In this document: positions 53,355-61,354 of the stretch, piece after piece | How the letters are laid out: every line of letters begins with the position of its first letter | Numbering within the stretch: position 1 is the stretch's first letter | Notes under the pieces: model-generated | What the model saw: the letters and a program-made list of their open reading frames with translations, nothing else | The model's database searches: none | What the model was told of the DNA's origin: nothing | Translations under genes and position numbers: made by a program | From: an uncultured Alphaproteobacteria bacterium | Lineage (GTDB): Bacteria > Pseudomonadota > Alphaproteobacteria > JALCBB01 | Length of the DNA: 64,000 nt | Direction: 5' to 3' | Assembly (NCBI GenBank): GCA_958267355.1 | Contig: OY279575.1 | Location: 1,682,295-1,746,294, forward strand

Positions 53355-54773
53355 GTGAGAAGAGCCGTGGGTGATTTGGCTGATGTTCGTCTGCGTGGTG
53401 CTCTAGCCAAGAAACGCGCTTCCCCTGAGCAAGAAGGGGAGCGCAGAGCGGCACTGCAAGACTTAGCCTTTGCCAACTGCTTTCGTCCTGCCGATGCGCC
53501 TGTCCCCGCCACAGGAGAAAAGCCAGACAAGCCAGACAAGTCTGCGGGGCCATTTCTGTTAGAAATTACTGCCGAGCGTGAATATTTGCGCTTGTCGCTT
53601 ATTCCGTATTCTGCTGATGGTGCTGATACGCTCCCTGCTCGGGTGCATGCTCGTTTGGCTTTGATGGCACTCAAGCGGATTTTGCGTGATTACGCAATTT
53701 TGTGTGCCAATCACTTTGAAGCCTTGCAGTCGGCAACGGCACAGCAAACCGAGTCGTTGGATATGGCACGGCGGGCACTACACAACGAAGCGGCGGTGAT
53801 GCTGGTGGAGCTTTTGGCACCAAAAATCCGTTTAGACGAAGAAGCGGCACGCAAGCTTTTTACTTTGTTGTTTGTTTTGATTTCGGCTCCTGCTCCTGGG
53901 ATTGCTTTGCTCTACGCGGCTCCACCTGTGGCGCGAAGAACAATTGGTGATGCAGGCTTGGCTAATGCAAACACAGGTGAGGCAAATCTGGGTGATGCAA
54001 ACACAGATGCGCCAAAGACAAGCGAGACAAAGACAGGCAAGACAAATACAGGCGAGGCAAATACAGGCGAGGCAAAGACAGGCGAGACAAAGACAGGTGA
54101 TACAAACACAGGTGATGCAAACACAAGTGCCAAGCCACAGGCACAGACGGGCCAAGAAACCCAAGAGCCAAGAGCTACAAGTCTTTCGCGGGTGGTGGTG
54201 TTTATCTGCAACAGCAATGCGATACGTTCGCCGATTGCGGCGGGCTTGGCGCGGGACATTCTTCCCGATGATGTGCGGGTTTTGTCGGCGGCGGCAGGAG
54301 ATGCACGCGAAGAACCTGACGGATTTGTTATCCGCGTGATGTCCGAGCGTGGGCACGATGTCACCAACTGGAAGCCGCTCGGCTTGGATGAACTCCTGCC
54401 ATCAATTGAAACCCACGCCACGCAGGGTACGGCGATGACGATTATTGCGCTTTCCAAAGCTGCCGAGCCGACGGTGACCGACTTAGCCCGTCGTTTGCGG
54501 GTTCAGGCACAGAAGTGGCGGATAGCGGATCCGTCGCTGGTTGAATTCGGACAGCAAGCCCGCCTAGAGGCGACACGCGAGATTGCAACGACGATTGGTG
54601 AGAAGATAAAAAATCTTTTGGCTCCGTCTTTACTGGGAGCATTGGTTGCCGATGATGTTGTGACTGCCCGTGCCAATAGCGCGTCTGACAAAAACGCGCT
54701 ACACTCTGGCACTAGACAACCCGTAGGCACGGCAGATGGGTTAGACGATTCTGCGTCTGGCGAAGCACCCTGA
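53355..54773 (+). CDS. Fusion of UPF0262 and low-molecular-weight tyrosine phosphatase domains through a repeat linker
   Basis: One 472-residue frame. Residues 1-185 match UPF0262 (function unknown): LTLIPYSADGADTLP-like strand, LKRILRDYAILCANHFEAL, MARRALHNEAAVMLVELL, ARKLFTLLFVL. Residues about 200-270 are 5-residue repeats (NTGEA, KTGET, NTGDA) from 15-bp units at 53970-54135. Residues about 278-440 form a LMW phosphotyrosine phosphatase: the P-loop C285-N-S-N-A-I-R291-S, and an Asp in IADPSLVEF as the likely acid. In other alphaproteobacteria these are two adjacent genes upstream of infA. GTG start at 53355, weak ribosome site; GTG 53367 possible. Confidence 0.85.
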   Translation: MRRAVGDLADVRLRGALAKKRASPEQEGERRAALQDLAFANCFRPADAPVPATGEKPDKPDKSAGPFLLEITAEREYLRLSLIPYSADGADTLPARVHARLALMALKRILRDYAILCANHFEALQSATAQQTESLDMARRALHNEAAVMLVELLAPKIRLDEEAARKLFTLLFVLISAPAPGIALLYAAPPVARRTIGDAGLANANTGEANLGDANTDAPKTSETKTGKTNTGEANTGEAKTGETKTGDTNTGDANTSAKPQAQTGQETQEPRATSLSRVVVFICNSNAIRSPIAAGLARDILPDDVRVLSAAAGDAREEPDGFVIRVMSERGHDVTNWKPLGLDELLPSIETHATQGTAMTIIALSKAAEPTVTDLARRLRVQAQKWRIADPSLVEFGQQARLEATREIATTIGEKIKNLLAPSLLGALVADDVVTARANSASDKNALHSGTRQPVGTADGLDDSASGEAP

Positions 54774-54935
54774 ACCATAAACCTTGAGCCGTAGGCTTTG
54801 ACAATAAACCTTGACCTACAAATCCTGAAACGCAAACCCTGAACCACAAACCTTGAGCCGTAGGCTTTGACGATAAACCTTGACCTACAAACCCTGAACC
54901 ACAAACCTTGAGTGAGGAAAATCAGTTAGCCCGTT
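54774..54935. repeat. Repeat array between the fusion gene and infA
   Basis: A composite unit containing ACCTTGAGCCGTAGGCTTTG starts at 54781 and 54850 (69 bases apart), with a shorter third start at 54905; inside it AAACCCTGAACCACAAACC is repeated. The infA ribosome site lies just past its end. Confidence 0.88.
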
Positions 54936-55154
54936 ATGAAAAAAGAAGACTTGCAGAAACTCCAAGGCGTTGTTACCGAGCTCTTGCCCAACGCAACCTT
55001 TCGTGTGCGGCTCGTCAATGACCGTGAAGTCCTAGCGCACACCGCGGGCAAGATGCGCAAGCACCGAATCCGTGTGCTGGTTGGTGACCGCGTAGATGTT
55101 GAAATCTCTCCCTATGACTTGACCAAGGGGCGAGTTGTTTTCCGCCACAAGTAA
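54936..55154 (+). CDS. infA: Translation initiation factor IF-1
   Basis: A 72-residue S1-fold protein of exact family length that binds the ribosomal A site during initiation. [39 protein letters not shown] and [17 protein letters not shown] are all conserved. Compared with most bacteria the first residues are KKED. The end of the gene, CCACAAGTAAAA, is repeated immediately downstream at 55157-55168, duplicating the stop region. Confidence 0.97.
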   Translation: MKKEDLQKLQGVVTELLPNATFRVRLVNDREVLAHTAGKMRKHRIRVLVGDRVDVEISPYDLTKGRVVFRHK

Positions 55155-55468
55155 AAGCCACAAGTAAAACAAGAATCAATCAAATAAAGTGCGCAAACTG
55201 GGCGGATAAGTCAGGCAGATAAATAAGGAAAAAGCGTGACAATAACTTTACTGCAACTTTACTAAATGGTGAAAATTGACTAAATTGCGAAAGCAACTTC
55301 GCCGAGCGCAGACCTACGAACGAAATCGCCCAAAATCATCAAGAACGCGGCTTTGCTCTGGCGTTTATCACAGGCATTAGCCAGAGCCGTTTAGCAACAA
55401 AGTTTTCAGCACGCGCATCTAAGCCCTTACATCTAAGCACGCGCATCTACACACGCGGATTTAAACAA
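55155..55468. other. Intergenic region between infA and chvI
   Basis: About 314 bases. It contains a possible promoter (next entry), duplicated AACTTTACT words near 55244-55262, and three copies of ACGCGCATCTA/ACATCTA at 55413-55450 just before chvI. No small gene or RNA was recognised. Confidence 0.5.
55236..55265 (+). promoter_or_regulatory. Possible promoter of chvI-chvG
   Basis: GTGACA at 55236-55241 and TACTAA at 55260-55265 are 18 bases apart. The fit to sigma-70 consensus is partial and the leader would be about 195 bases. Confidence 0.35.
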
Positions 55469-56179
55469 ATGGACAAAAAGCGAATTCTCCTCGTGGACGA
55501 CGACAGCGGGCTGCTTACCTCGCTGTCCTTCGTCTTGGAGCAAGAAGGCTACGATGTGCTTCCCGCCGCCGATGGTGAAGCCGCCGTGGAGAAGTTCCGT
55601 AGCGAAGACCCTGATATTGTCGTGCTGGATATCAAGATGCCGCGCAAAGATGGCACTGAAGTCCTGTCTGAAATTCGCACTGTTTCGCAAATCCCTGTTA
55701 TCTTTTTGACTTCCAAAGACACCGAAGTGGATGAACTCTTCGGCTTGCGGGCAGGGGCAGACGATTACATCAGCAAACCCTTTTCAACCGCTCTGCTGGT
55801 AGAGCGAATCCGCGTACTACTCAAACGCGGTGGCAATGGTGAAACGAGTGGCGAAGGCACAGCCCGCCAACACGGCCCACTCACCCTAGATTTTGCCCGC
55901 TACTTCTGTTCGTGGAAGGGACACGAAGTGCGACTTACAGTCACAGAGTTTTTGCTCCTTGCACATCTAGTACGCAATAGCGGCAATGTGATTGATCGGG
56001 CGAAGCTACGGGCTGCTGTCTATGACAAAGATAGCGATATTGACGAGCGGACAATTGATAGCCATATCCGCCGCTTGCGAATCAAACTGCGTACAGTGGA
56101 TCCGGAGTTTGATCAAATTGATACGCTCTATGGCTTGGGCTATCGCTACCGCAAGAACGGACTTGAAACAAATCCGTGA
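55469..56179 (+). CDS. chvI: ChvI-type response regulator
   Basis: A 236-residue OmpR/PhoB-type regulator. The acidic pocket is VDDD near residues 9-12, the phosphoacceptor Asp54 in VVLDIKMPRKDG, and Lys103 in YISKPF; the C-terminal winged helix includes VRLTVTEFLLLAHLVRN and VIDRAKLRAAVYDKD, ending with DTLYGLGYRYR. ChvI homologues control envelope and acid-stress genes in alphaproteobacteria. chvG follows 22 bases on. Confidence 0.93.
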   Translation: MDKKRILLVDDDSGLLTSLSFVLEQEGYDVLPAADGEAAVEKFRSEDPDIVVLDIKMPRKDGTEVLSEIRTVSQIPVIFLTSKDTEVDELFGLRAGADDYISKPFSTALLVERIRVLLKRGGNGETSGEGTARQHGPLTLDFARYFCSWKGHEVRLTVTEFLLLAHLVRNSGNVIDRAKLRAAVYDKDSDIDERTIDSHIRRLRIKLRTVDPEFDQIDTLYGLGYRYRKNGLETNP

Positions 56180-56201
56180 TTGACTCGGTGTTTTCCTGCC
56201 A

Positions 56202-58049
56202 ATGATTGGGCGGTGGCGCAAAGGCAAGCAGGGAAGTCCTGCACAAACTGCCACGCGAGCAGAGACAAAGCGGGCAGAAAAAAAAGCGACACAATCAGGG
56301 TCAAGAGTAGAAGACCTACAACGCCGCTCGCCTTTGGCACGGCAATTGCTTTCCTTTAATCTCTTGGCTCTGACAATTCCGACTCTAGGGCTTTTGTACT
56401 TGGGCGATTACGGACGCAGTTTCTCTGAAATTGAACGAGACGCGACAAGCGATACAGTAGAAATTATCGCCGCCACTGTTGCCCAACGAATTCAACACGA
56501 CGCTCGGGTACATTCTGACGAACACGAAACCAGCGAAGAAATTATTTCTGAAGAACTACTTTCGCGTTTGATAAGTGTAGCGGCACTTCATCGCAGTACT
56601 CTCTATGTCTATGTCTTAGACCCCTACCGCGAAGTAGAAACCCAAGATGCTTTTACGCTTTCCATCCATAGCCGTCTGCGGGCTGCTTATATGTTCGGGA
56701 TTCCCCCCGAAAAGGAATCCATCGGCACTGTGCGAGCAGTTTGGCAAATCCGCATTTCCAACTTTTTATTAGGACTCAAAACCGATCTGCTCCCTGACAA
56801 TCGCGAGCTTTTAACCAGTCTGCCCCAAGAAGCGGTGGAAGCGTCTCCCAACTTTACTTCTGCGCGTCTGCACCGCACTTCAGCTGGAGATTTAACTTCC
56901 GTAGCCGCCAGCGGAGTGAGCGATCTTTCAGAGAGAGATTTGGTTTTCTTTATTGTCCGTGATGCCTCGCGGCTGGACTTTATTATGTTGGCTCAGTTCA
57001 AGCGAGTCGTTGCAATCTGTCTTGCCGCTTTGTTCTTTGCGCTCTTCTTAAGCATTATCATGTACGCACGATTTGTGCGTCCGATTCAGATTCTGGCGGG
57101 GGCTTCAGAACAACTCGGACTCGGTGTCGGACGCTCAGTGCGCTTTTCTTTGGCAAGCGACCGTAGAGACGAACTGGGCGAGCTTTCACGAGCCCTAGCC
57201 CGTATGTCAGACTCCTTACAAGCCCGCCTGCAAGCCGCCGAAGGCTTCGCCGCTGACCTTGCCCACGAGATTAAAAATCCGCTTGCTTCTTTGCGCAACT
57301 CGGCAAGTCTGCTTGCCGATAGCCGTGACCATGAGACAAGCCAAAAGTTAAAAGCACTCGTACAGAAAGATGTTGGACGACTCAACGCACTGGTGAATGA
57401 AATTCTTGCCGCCTCCCGCCTACACGCAGACCTGCTAGTCGGACAAGAAACCCCGACTTCCCTGCGTGCCCTCTTGAACGAAATCTCCAAAATGATGCTG
57501 GCGGCACAAGGTAAGAAAAACCTGCAGCTAGAAATTGACCTACCCCCCGAAGACCAACCCTGCCTTATCCTTGCCCACGAACACAGGCTGGCGGAAGCTC
57601 TGCGCAACATAATTCTCAATGCCGCTTCGTTTAGTCCGCAGAATGGGCGGGTGATGATGGGTTTGCGCTCACAACCACCACCCGAAACCCTAGCCTCAAA
57701 AGCTGACTTCCCCCTGCCTACGGGCGGCTATTGGATCGCCATTGAAGACCAAGGACCTGGAATTGCTCTCGGCAAGGAAGAGCGAATTTTCGAGCGGTTC
57801 TATAGCGACCGTGCCCGCGACAGGGAAGATGCTAACGCCGACCCAGAAGCCGATGCAGAGTCCGACAAAGACAGCTTCGAGCAGAGCGAACGCCACTTCG
57901 GACTCGGCTTAGATAATGTGCGGCAAGTTATGGCGGCACACCACGGCTTCGTCTGGGCTCGCAATCACGAAAATCAAGGCGGCGGGGCAGGGTTTTATCT
58001 GTTCCTTCCTGCCTATACGCCTCCGAAGAAGGCGGGCAAGAAAGACTAG
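56202..58049 (+). CDS. chvG: ChvG-type sensor histidine kinase
   Basis: A 615-residue membrane kinase: a basic N-terminus, a first helix (LSFNLLALTIPTLGLLYLGDY), a periplasmic sensor region of about 240 residues, a second helix (VVAICLAALFFALFLSIIMYA), HAMP domain, then DHp with His355 in DLAHEIKNPLASLRNS. The ATPase domain has NIILNAASFSP, IEDQGPGIAL and HFGLGLDNVRQVM. An Asp/Glu-rich insert (DREDANADPEADAESDKDS) sits in the ATP-lid region, another small in-frame repeat. It pairs with the adjacent ChvI. The usual downstream hprK/PTS genes are absent. Confidence 0.93.
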   Translation: MIGRWRKGKQGSPAQTATRAETKRAEKKATQSGSRVEDLQRRSPLARQLLSFNLLALTIPTLGLLYLGDYGRSFSEIERDATSDTVEIIAATVAQRIQHDARVHSDEHETSEEIISEELLSRLISVAALHRSTLYVYVLDPYREVETQDAFTLSIHSRLRAAYMFGIPPEKESIGTVRAVWQIRISNFLLGLKTDLLPDNRELLTSLPQEAVEASPNFTSARLHRTSAGDLTSVAASGVSDLSERDLVFFIVRDASRLDFIMLAQFKRVVAICLAALFFALFLSIIMYARFVRPIQILAGASEQLGLGVGRSVRFSLASDRRDELGELSRALARMSDSLQARLQAAEGFAADLAHEIKNPLASLRNSASLLADSRDHETSQKLKALVQKDVGRLNALVNEILAASRLHADLLVGQETPTSLRALLNEISKMMLAAQGKKNLQLEIDLPPEDQPCLILAHEHRLAEALRNIILNAASFSPQNGRVMMGLRSQPPPETLASKADFPLPTGGYWIAIEDQGPGIALGKEERIFERFYSDRARDREDANADPEADAESDKDSFEQSERHFGLGLDNVRQVMAAHHGFVWARNHENQGGGAGFYLFLPAYTPPKKAGKKD

Positions 58050-58419
58050 GGCAAGCAGAATACAAGCAAAGGAGCAGATATAAGCAGGGGGCAAAAGGGA
58101 TAGATAACAAAAGGGATAGATAACAAAAGGGGTAGATAACAAAAGGGGTAGATATAAGCAGGGGGCAAAAGCGCGAATTCTTACAGCAACAAATAAAGCC
58201 GCATAAAGCAGTAGATCAAGACGAAAAGACAAATTAAGACTAAATTCATAAACAGCAATTTGTCCGTCTAGCGATTCGCTTGATTCGGCAAATTCACGAG
58301 TGATAAATTGCTAGCGATTCTTTATGCCAACGATTCCCTTTCCATCCCTCTCAACCCCTTTCCATCGCTGGCAGCCCCCCAAAGCGATTCCTCTCAAAGC
58401 CAGACCACAGGTAGCTCCA
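58050..58419. repeat. Intergenic region with a 16-bp tandem repeat flanked by 22-bp direct repeats
   Basis: The 22-mer starting AGATATAAGCAGGGGGCAAA is at 58076-58097 and again at 58150-58171. Between them GGGATAGATAACAAAA (or GGGG-) repeats three times at 16-base steps from 58097. Downstream, TAGCGATTC and CGATTC words recur at 58270-58390. No gene seen. Confidence 0.9.
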
Positions 58420-58977
58420 ATGCATAGCTTCGCCCACTCCACAAAACTTCTCCCCGCCGTAGCCCCTGTGCTGGCGGGCGTGACTGCCTGTGCCATAGCG
58501 TTTGCTCTTGTCCTTGCTTCTGCTCCTGCCGCCCAAGCCGTAGAGCAACTCGCCGCCGCCCGCCACTGGACTGCTTGGCACGACCGCGACGATAGCGGCG
58601 TAGTTTGCTACATCGCCTCCAAGCCAACCAAGTCGGAAGGCAACTACTCCCAACGCGGCGATATTTTTGCTCTTGTCAGCCACCGCCCCGACTTAAAGCG
58701 CAACGGAGAAGTCAGCTTCGTCGCTGGCTATGCCTTCAAAGAAGAGTCCCAAGTAACAATAAAAATTGGCTCCAAAAGCTTTACCCTCTTTACCCGTGGC
58801 AGTACTGCTTGGGCAACTTCGCCCGAAGACGACAAAGCTTTAATCGCGGCAATGAAAGCTTCGGCAACGATGATTGTCCGTGGTGTGTCAGTCCGTGGCA
58901 CCGAAACCACCGACACCTTCTCTCTCTTCGGCTTTACTGCGGCTCTTAAGGCCGCCAACCAAGCTTGCGGCTTGTAA
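58420..58977 (+). CDS. Invasion-associated locus B (IalB) family protein
   Basis: About 185 residues: signal peptide (AIAFALVLASAPAAQA) then the IalB domain with ARHWTAWHDRDDSGVVCYIAS, SFVAGYAFKEESQVTIKIG, SKSFTLFTRGSTAWAT and SVRGTETTDTFSLFGFTAALKAANQAC. It is a periplasmic or envelope protein common in alphaproteobacteria; despite the name most members have no proven invasion role. ATG 58420 is used; upstream in-frame codons from 58324 are repeat-like. argG begins 25 bases downstream. Confidence 0.88.
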   Translation: MHSFAHSTKLLPAVAPVLAGVTACAIAFALVLASAPAAQAVEQLAAARHWTAWHDRDDSGVVCYIASKPTKSEGNYSQRGDIFALVSHRPDLKRNGEVSFVAGYAFKEESQVTIKIGSKSFTLFTRGSTAWATSPEDDKALIAAMKASATMIVRGVSVRGTETTDTFSLFGFTAALKAANQACGL

Positions 58978-59001
58978 GACCCGTCCAAGCAGGAGACTCG
59001 C

Positions 59002-60303
59002 ATGCCAGACCGCAACCAAAAAGATAACCATAAGGATAAAATACGGCTTGTTGTCCTCGCCTTTTCGGGCGGCTTGGATACTTCTGTAATTCTCCGCTGG
59101 CTGCAAGAAACCTACGACTGCCAAGTTGCCACCTTTACGGCAGATTTAGGGCAGGGCGAAGAAGTAGAAGAAGCCCGTGAAAAAGCCCGCGCTCTTGGAG
59201 TGAAGTCCGAGCATATCTTTATTGAAGACCTACGCACGCCCTTTGTTGCTGACTTTGTTTTTCCGATGCTACGAGCGGGAGCCCGCTACGAAGATCTCTA
59301 TTTGCTTGGCACGGCGATTGCCCGTCCGCTTATTGCCCAGCGGATGGTAGAAGTCGCTCGCAGACTTAGCGCCGATGCGCTCTCACACGGATGCACGGGC
59401 AAGGGAAACGACCAAGTGCGGTTTGAACTTGCTTTTGCGGCTTTGGCGCCTGACTTGCGGGTTTTGGCTCCGTGGCGGTCGTGGGATTTGGGTGGCAGGC
59501 AAGCCCTTCTTGCCTACGCCAAGCGGCACGGAATTCCTGTAGCGACAAAGCCTAGTGGTGCGCCTGCGTATTCTATAGACGCCAACTTGTTGCATGTTTC
59601 CTACGAAGGCGGCGAGCTGGAAGACCCATGGCACAAGGTGGAAGATTCTGTTTGGACACGCACGCAAAATCCGCAAGCGGCTCCTGACGAGCCGCAGGAT
59701 CTGTGCATTTCTTTTGTTGCGGGAGACGCGGTTGCTCTAGACGGCAAGGCGTTTTCTCCTCCTGACCTCCTAGCGGAGATCAACCGCCTAGCGGGACATC
59801 ACGGCATCGGGCGGCTGGATATGGTGGAAAGTCGCACCACAGGAATGAAAAGCCGTGGTGCTTACGAAACGCCTGGTGGCACGGCACTGCTAATCGCCCG
59901 CCGTGGCTTGGAGCAGATCACCCTAGACAGAGAAGTTATGCGTCTGCGGGATGATTTAATGCCGCGTTATGCTTCTTGTGTTTATAGTGGCTTTTGGTTT
60001 TCGCCTGAACGTCTTGCTTTGCAGGGATTGGTTGATGAAACGGCGTGTCCTGTGAGTGGCGAAGTGGTGTTGCGTTTATTTAAGGGGTCAGCGAGTGTTG
60101 TGGCCCGCCGCTCGCCGCATAGTTTGTATTCGGAGCAGGTTTCCAGCTTTGAAGAGACAAGCCCAGACCCAGCGGGCGGAAATGCGCCTGTGGCTGAGTA
60201 TCGGCAAAGCGATGCTGAAGGATTTATTCGCTTGCAGGGCTTGCGTTTGCAACTTTGGGCGGAACAGAAACGCAGCTTGGCTGAAGACAAGGGCAAGAAG
60301 TAA
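59002..60303 (+). CDS. argG: Argininosuccinate synthase
   Basis: A 433-residue enzyme joining citrulline and aspartate in arginine synthesis. The ATP-PP loop is [15 protein letters not shown], followed by [22 protein letters not shown] and [21 protein letters not shown], all conserved. It starts at ATG 59002 with AGGAGA upstream; the first 12 residues are polar. It is about 25 residues longer than the usual form, mostly at the ends. The last codons (Ala/Asp/Lys/Gly/Lys/Lys, stop) form the first of about three tandem 27-bp units that continue beyond the stop. Confidence 0.97.
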   Translation: MPDRNQKDNHKDKIRLVVLAFSGGLDTSVILRWLQETYDCQVATFTADLGQGEEVEEAREKARALGVKSEHIFIEDLRTPFVADFVFPMLRAGARYEDLYLLGTAIARPLIAQRMVEVARRLSADALSHGCTGKGNDQVRFELAFAALAPDLRVLAPWRSWDLGGRQALLAYAKRHGIPVATKPSGAPAYSIDANLLHVSYEGGELEDPWHKVEDSVWTRTQNPQAAPDEPQDLCISFVAGDAVALDGKAFSPPDLLAEINRLAGHHGIGRLDMVESRTTGMKSRGAYETPGGTALLIARRGLEQITLDREVMRLRDDLMPRYASCVYSGFWFSPERLALQGLVDETACPVSGEVVLRLFKGSASVVARRSPHSLYSEQVSSFEETSPDPAGGNAPVAEYRQSDAEGFIRLQGLRLQLWAEQKRSLAEDKGKK

Positions 60304-60370
60304 AGAGCCGAAGACAAGGGCAAGAAGTAAAGAGCCGAAGACAGCCGAAGGCAAGGGCAAGAAGTAAAGC
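60280..60370. repeat. 27-bp tandem duplication of the argG stop region
   Basis: Units start at 60280, 60307 and 60334 (GCCGAAGACAAGGGCAAGAA plus GTAAAGA); each carries an in-frame TAA at the same place. The third unit has an 11-base insertion of its own words. Confidence 0.93.
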
Positions 60371-60379
60371 CAATGCTTT

Positions 60380-60798
60380 GTGCCTTTGCCTACCATTTTG
60401 CCTCCCTGTATCACCCCTGTATTGCCCCCTGTATCACCCCCCCAGTTGCCCCTCCTGTATTGCCCCTATTGCCCCCTGTATCACCCCCCAATTACCCTCC
60501 CTGTATTTGCCTCCGCACTGCCCCCCTACTGCCCCCTGTGGGGCAGAAAAATCTGTAGAAAATTATCGGCTTTTTTCCCGCCTAATTTCCCTGCCCGAAG
60601 CGAAATGCGATTCCGCCGTGCTACTGCCTAATTAAGCCTGTAATTTCAAATCTTTTCCCTAAAATCCACGGATTTCTGCCAAAAACTGCTACTTTTTCTG
60701 TTCTGTTTAAGTCCGCAAAAGCCCGTAAACCTAAGCTTACAAGTGCTTACCAGCCCCCTTAAAATCCTTCAAAAAATAAATTAGAAATGGCGTATCAC
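60380..60798. other. Intergenic region after argG: C-rich repeats, weak hairpin, then AT-rich sequence
   Basis: At 60405-60535 the words CCTGTATCACCCC, TGTATTGCCCC and ATTGCCCCC alternate in a degenerate array. It ends in a hairpin, TGCCCC/GGGGCA at 60530-60545 with a four-base loop, which could act as a terminator for argG although the T run is lacking. From 60570 to 60798 the DNA is AT-rich and holds no gene I can see. Confidence 0.6.
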
Positions 60799-60828
60799 TT
60801 GACAATTAGGGGGCTGTGCGTCTATCAA
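60799..60828 (+). promoter_or_regulatory. Probable sigma-70 promoter of the pilus operon
   Basis: TTGACA at 60799-60804 and TATCAA at 60823-60828, 18 bases apart, about 115 bases before the first pilus gene. The -35 is a perfect consensus. Confidence 0.6.
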
Positions 60829-60946
60829 AGGCGTTGGCGGGGATCTATTCCTGCAGCAACAGAGCGACTAGGGTTGTGCCGTGCATTGACGCAGTAAAGC
60901 CAGCCCTCGGCTTCGCCTTTTATTCTTTAGGAGGTTTCTCTTTACT

Positions 60947-61354
60947 ATGCGTGTTCTTAACGATGCATTGACAAGGCTGGGTGAGTTCCACCGCGTCCTC
61001 CATAAACGGTCTCCGCTTCACAGCAAAGTAGCGCGGAGGGTTGCACTTGTTGCGGCTCTTGTTTGCGCTTTCTCTGTCTTCGCGCCTCTTGATGCCAAAG
61101 CGCAGGAGACTTGGGTCGTGGGCCCGAATACTTCGCTCCGTTCTCAGTTGGAGGATTGGGCGACCCGTGCTGGTTGGACTCTAGTTTGGGAAGAGCCTGC
61201 TTATGATGTCATTCTGAAATCAGGTGTTGCTTTGAGCGGTTCGTTCGAAGAAGCCATCACCAGTCTGATGGAAAGCTCGCCTGTTGTCACTGCGACTACA
61301 TATCGTGGTAACAAGACTGTGGTTATTACCGTAAAAGGGAGTTTTGAACAGTGA
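60947..61354 (+). CDS. TcpQ-domain protein of a type IVb pilus (PilL-like)
   Basis: A 135-residue exported protein: signal region ending ...DAKAQ-E, then a TcpQ C-terminal-type domain WVVGPNTSLRSQLEDWATRAGWTLVWEEPAYDVIL, GSFEEAITSLMES, and TYRGNKTVVIT. This fold (related to secretin N-domains) assists secretin assembly in toxin-coregulated and R64-type pili. ATG 60947 has a strong AGGAGG upstream. Its TGA overlaps the next gene's GTG start (GTGA). Shorter than R64 PilL, so it corresponds only to the C-terminal module. Confidence 0.75.
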   Translation: MRVLNDALTRLGEFHRVLHKRSPLHSKVARRVALVAALVCAFSVFAPLDAKAQETWVVGPNTSLRSQLEDWATRAGWTLVWEEPAYDVILKSGVALSGSFEEAITSLMESSPVVTATTYRGNKTVVITVKGSFEQ

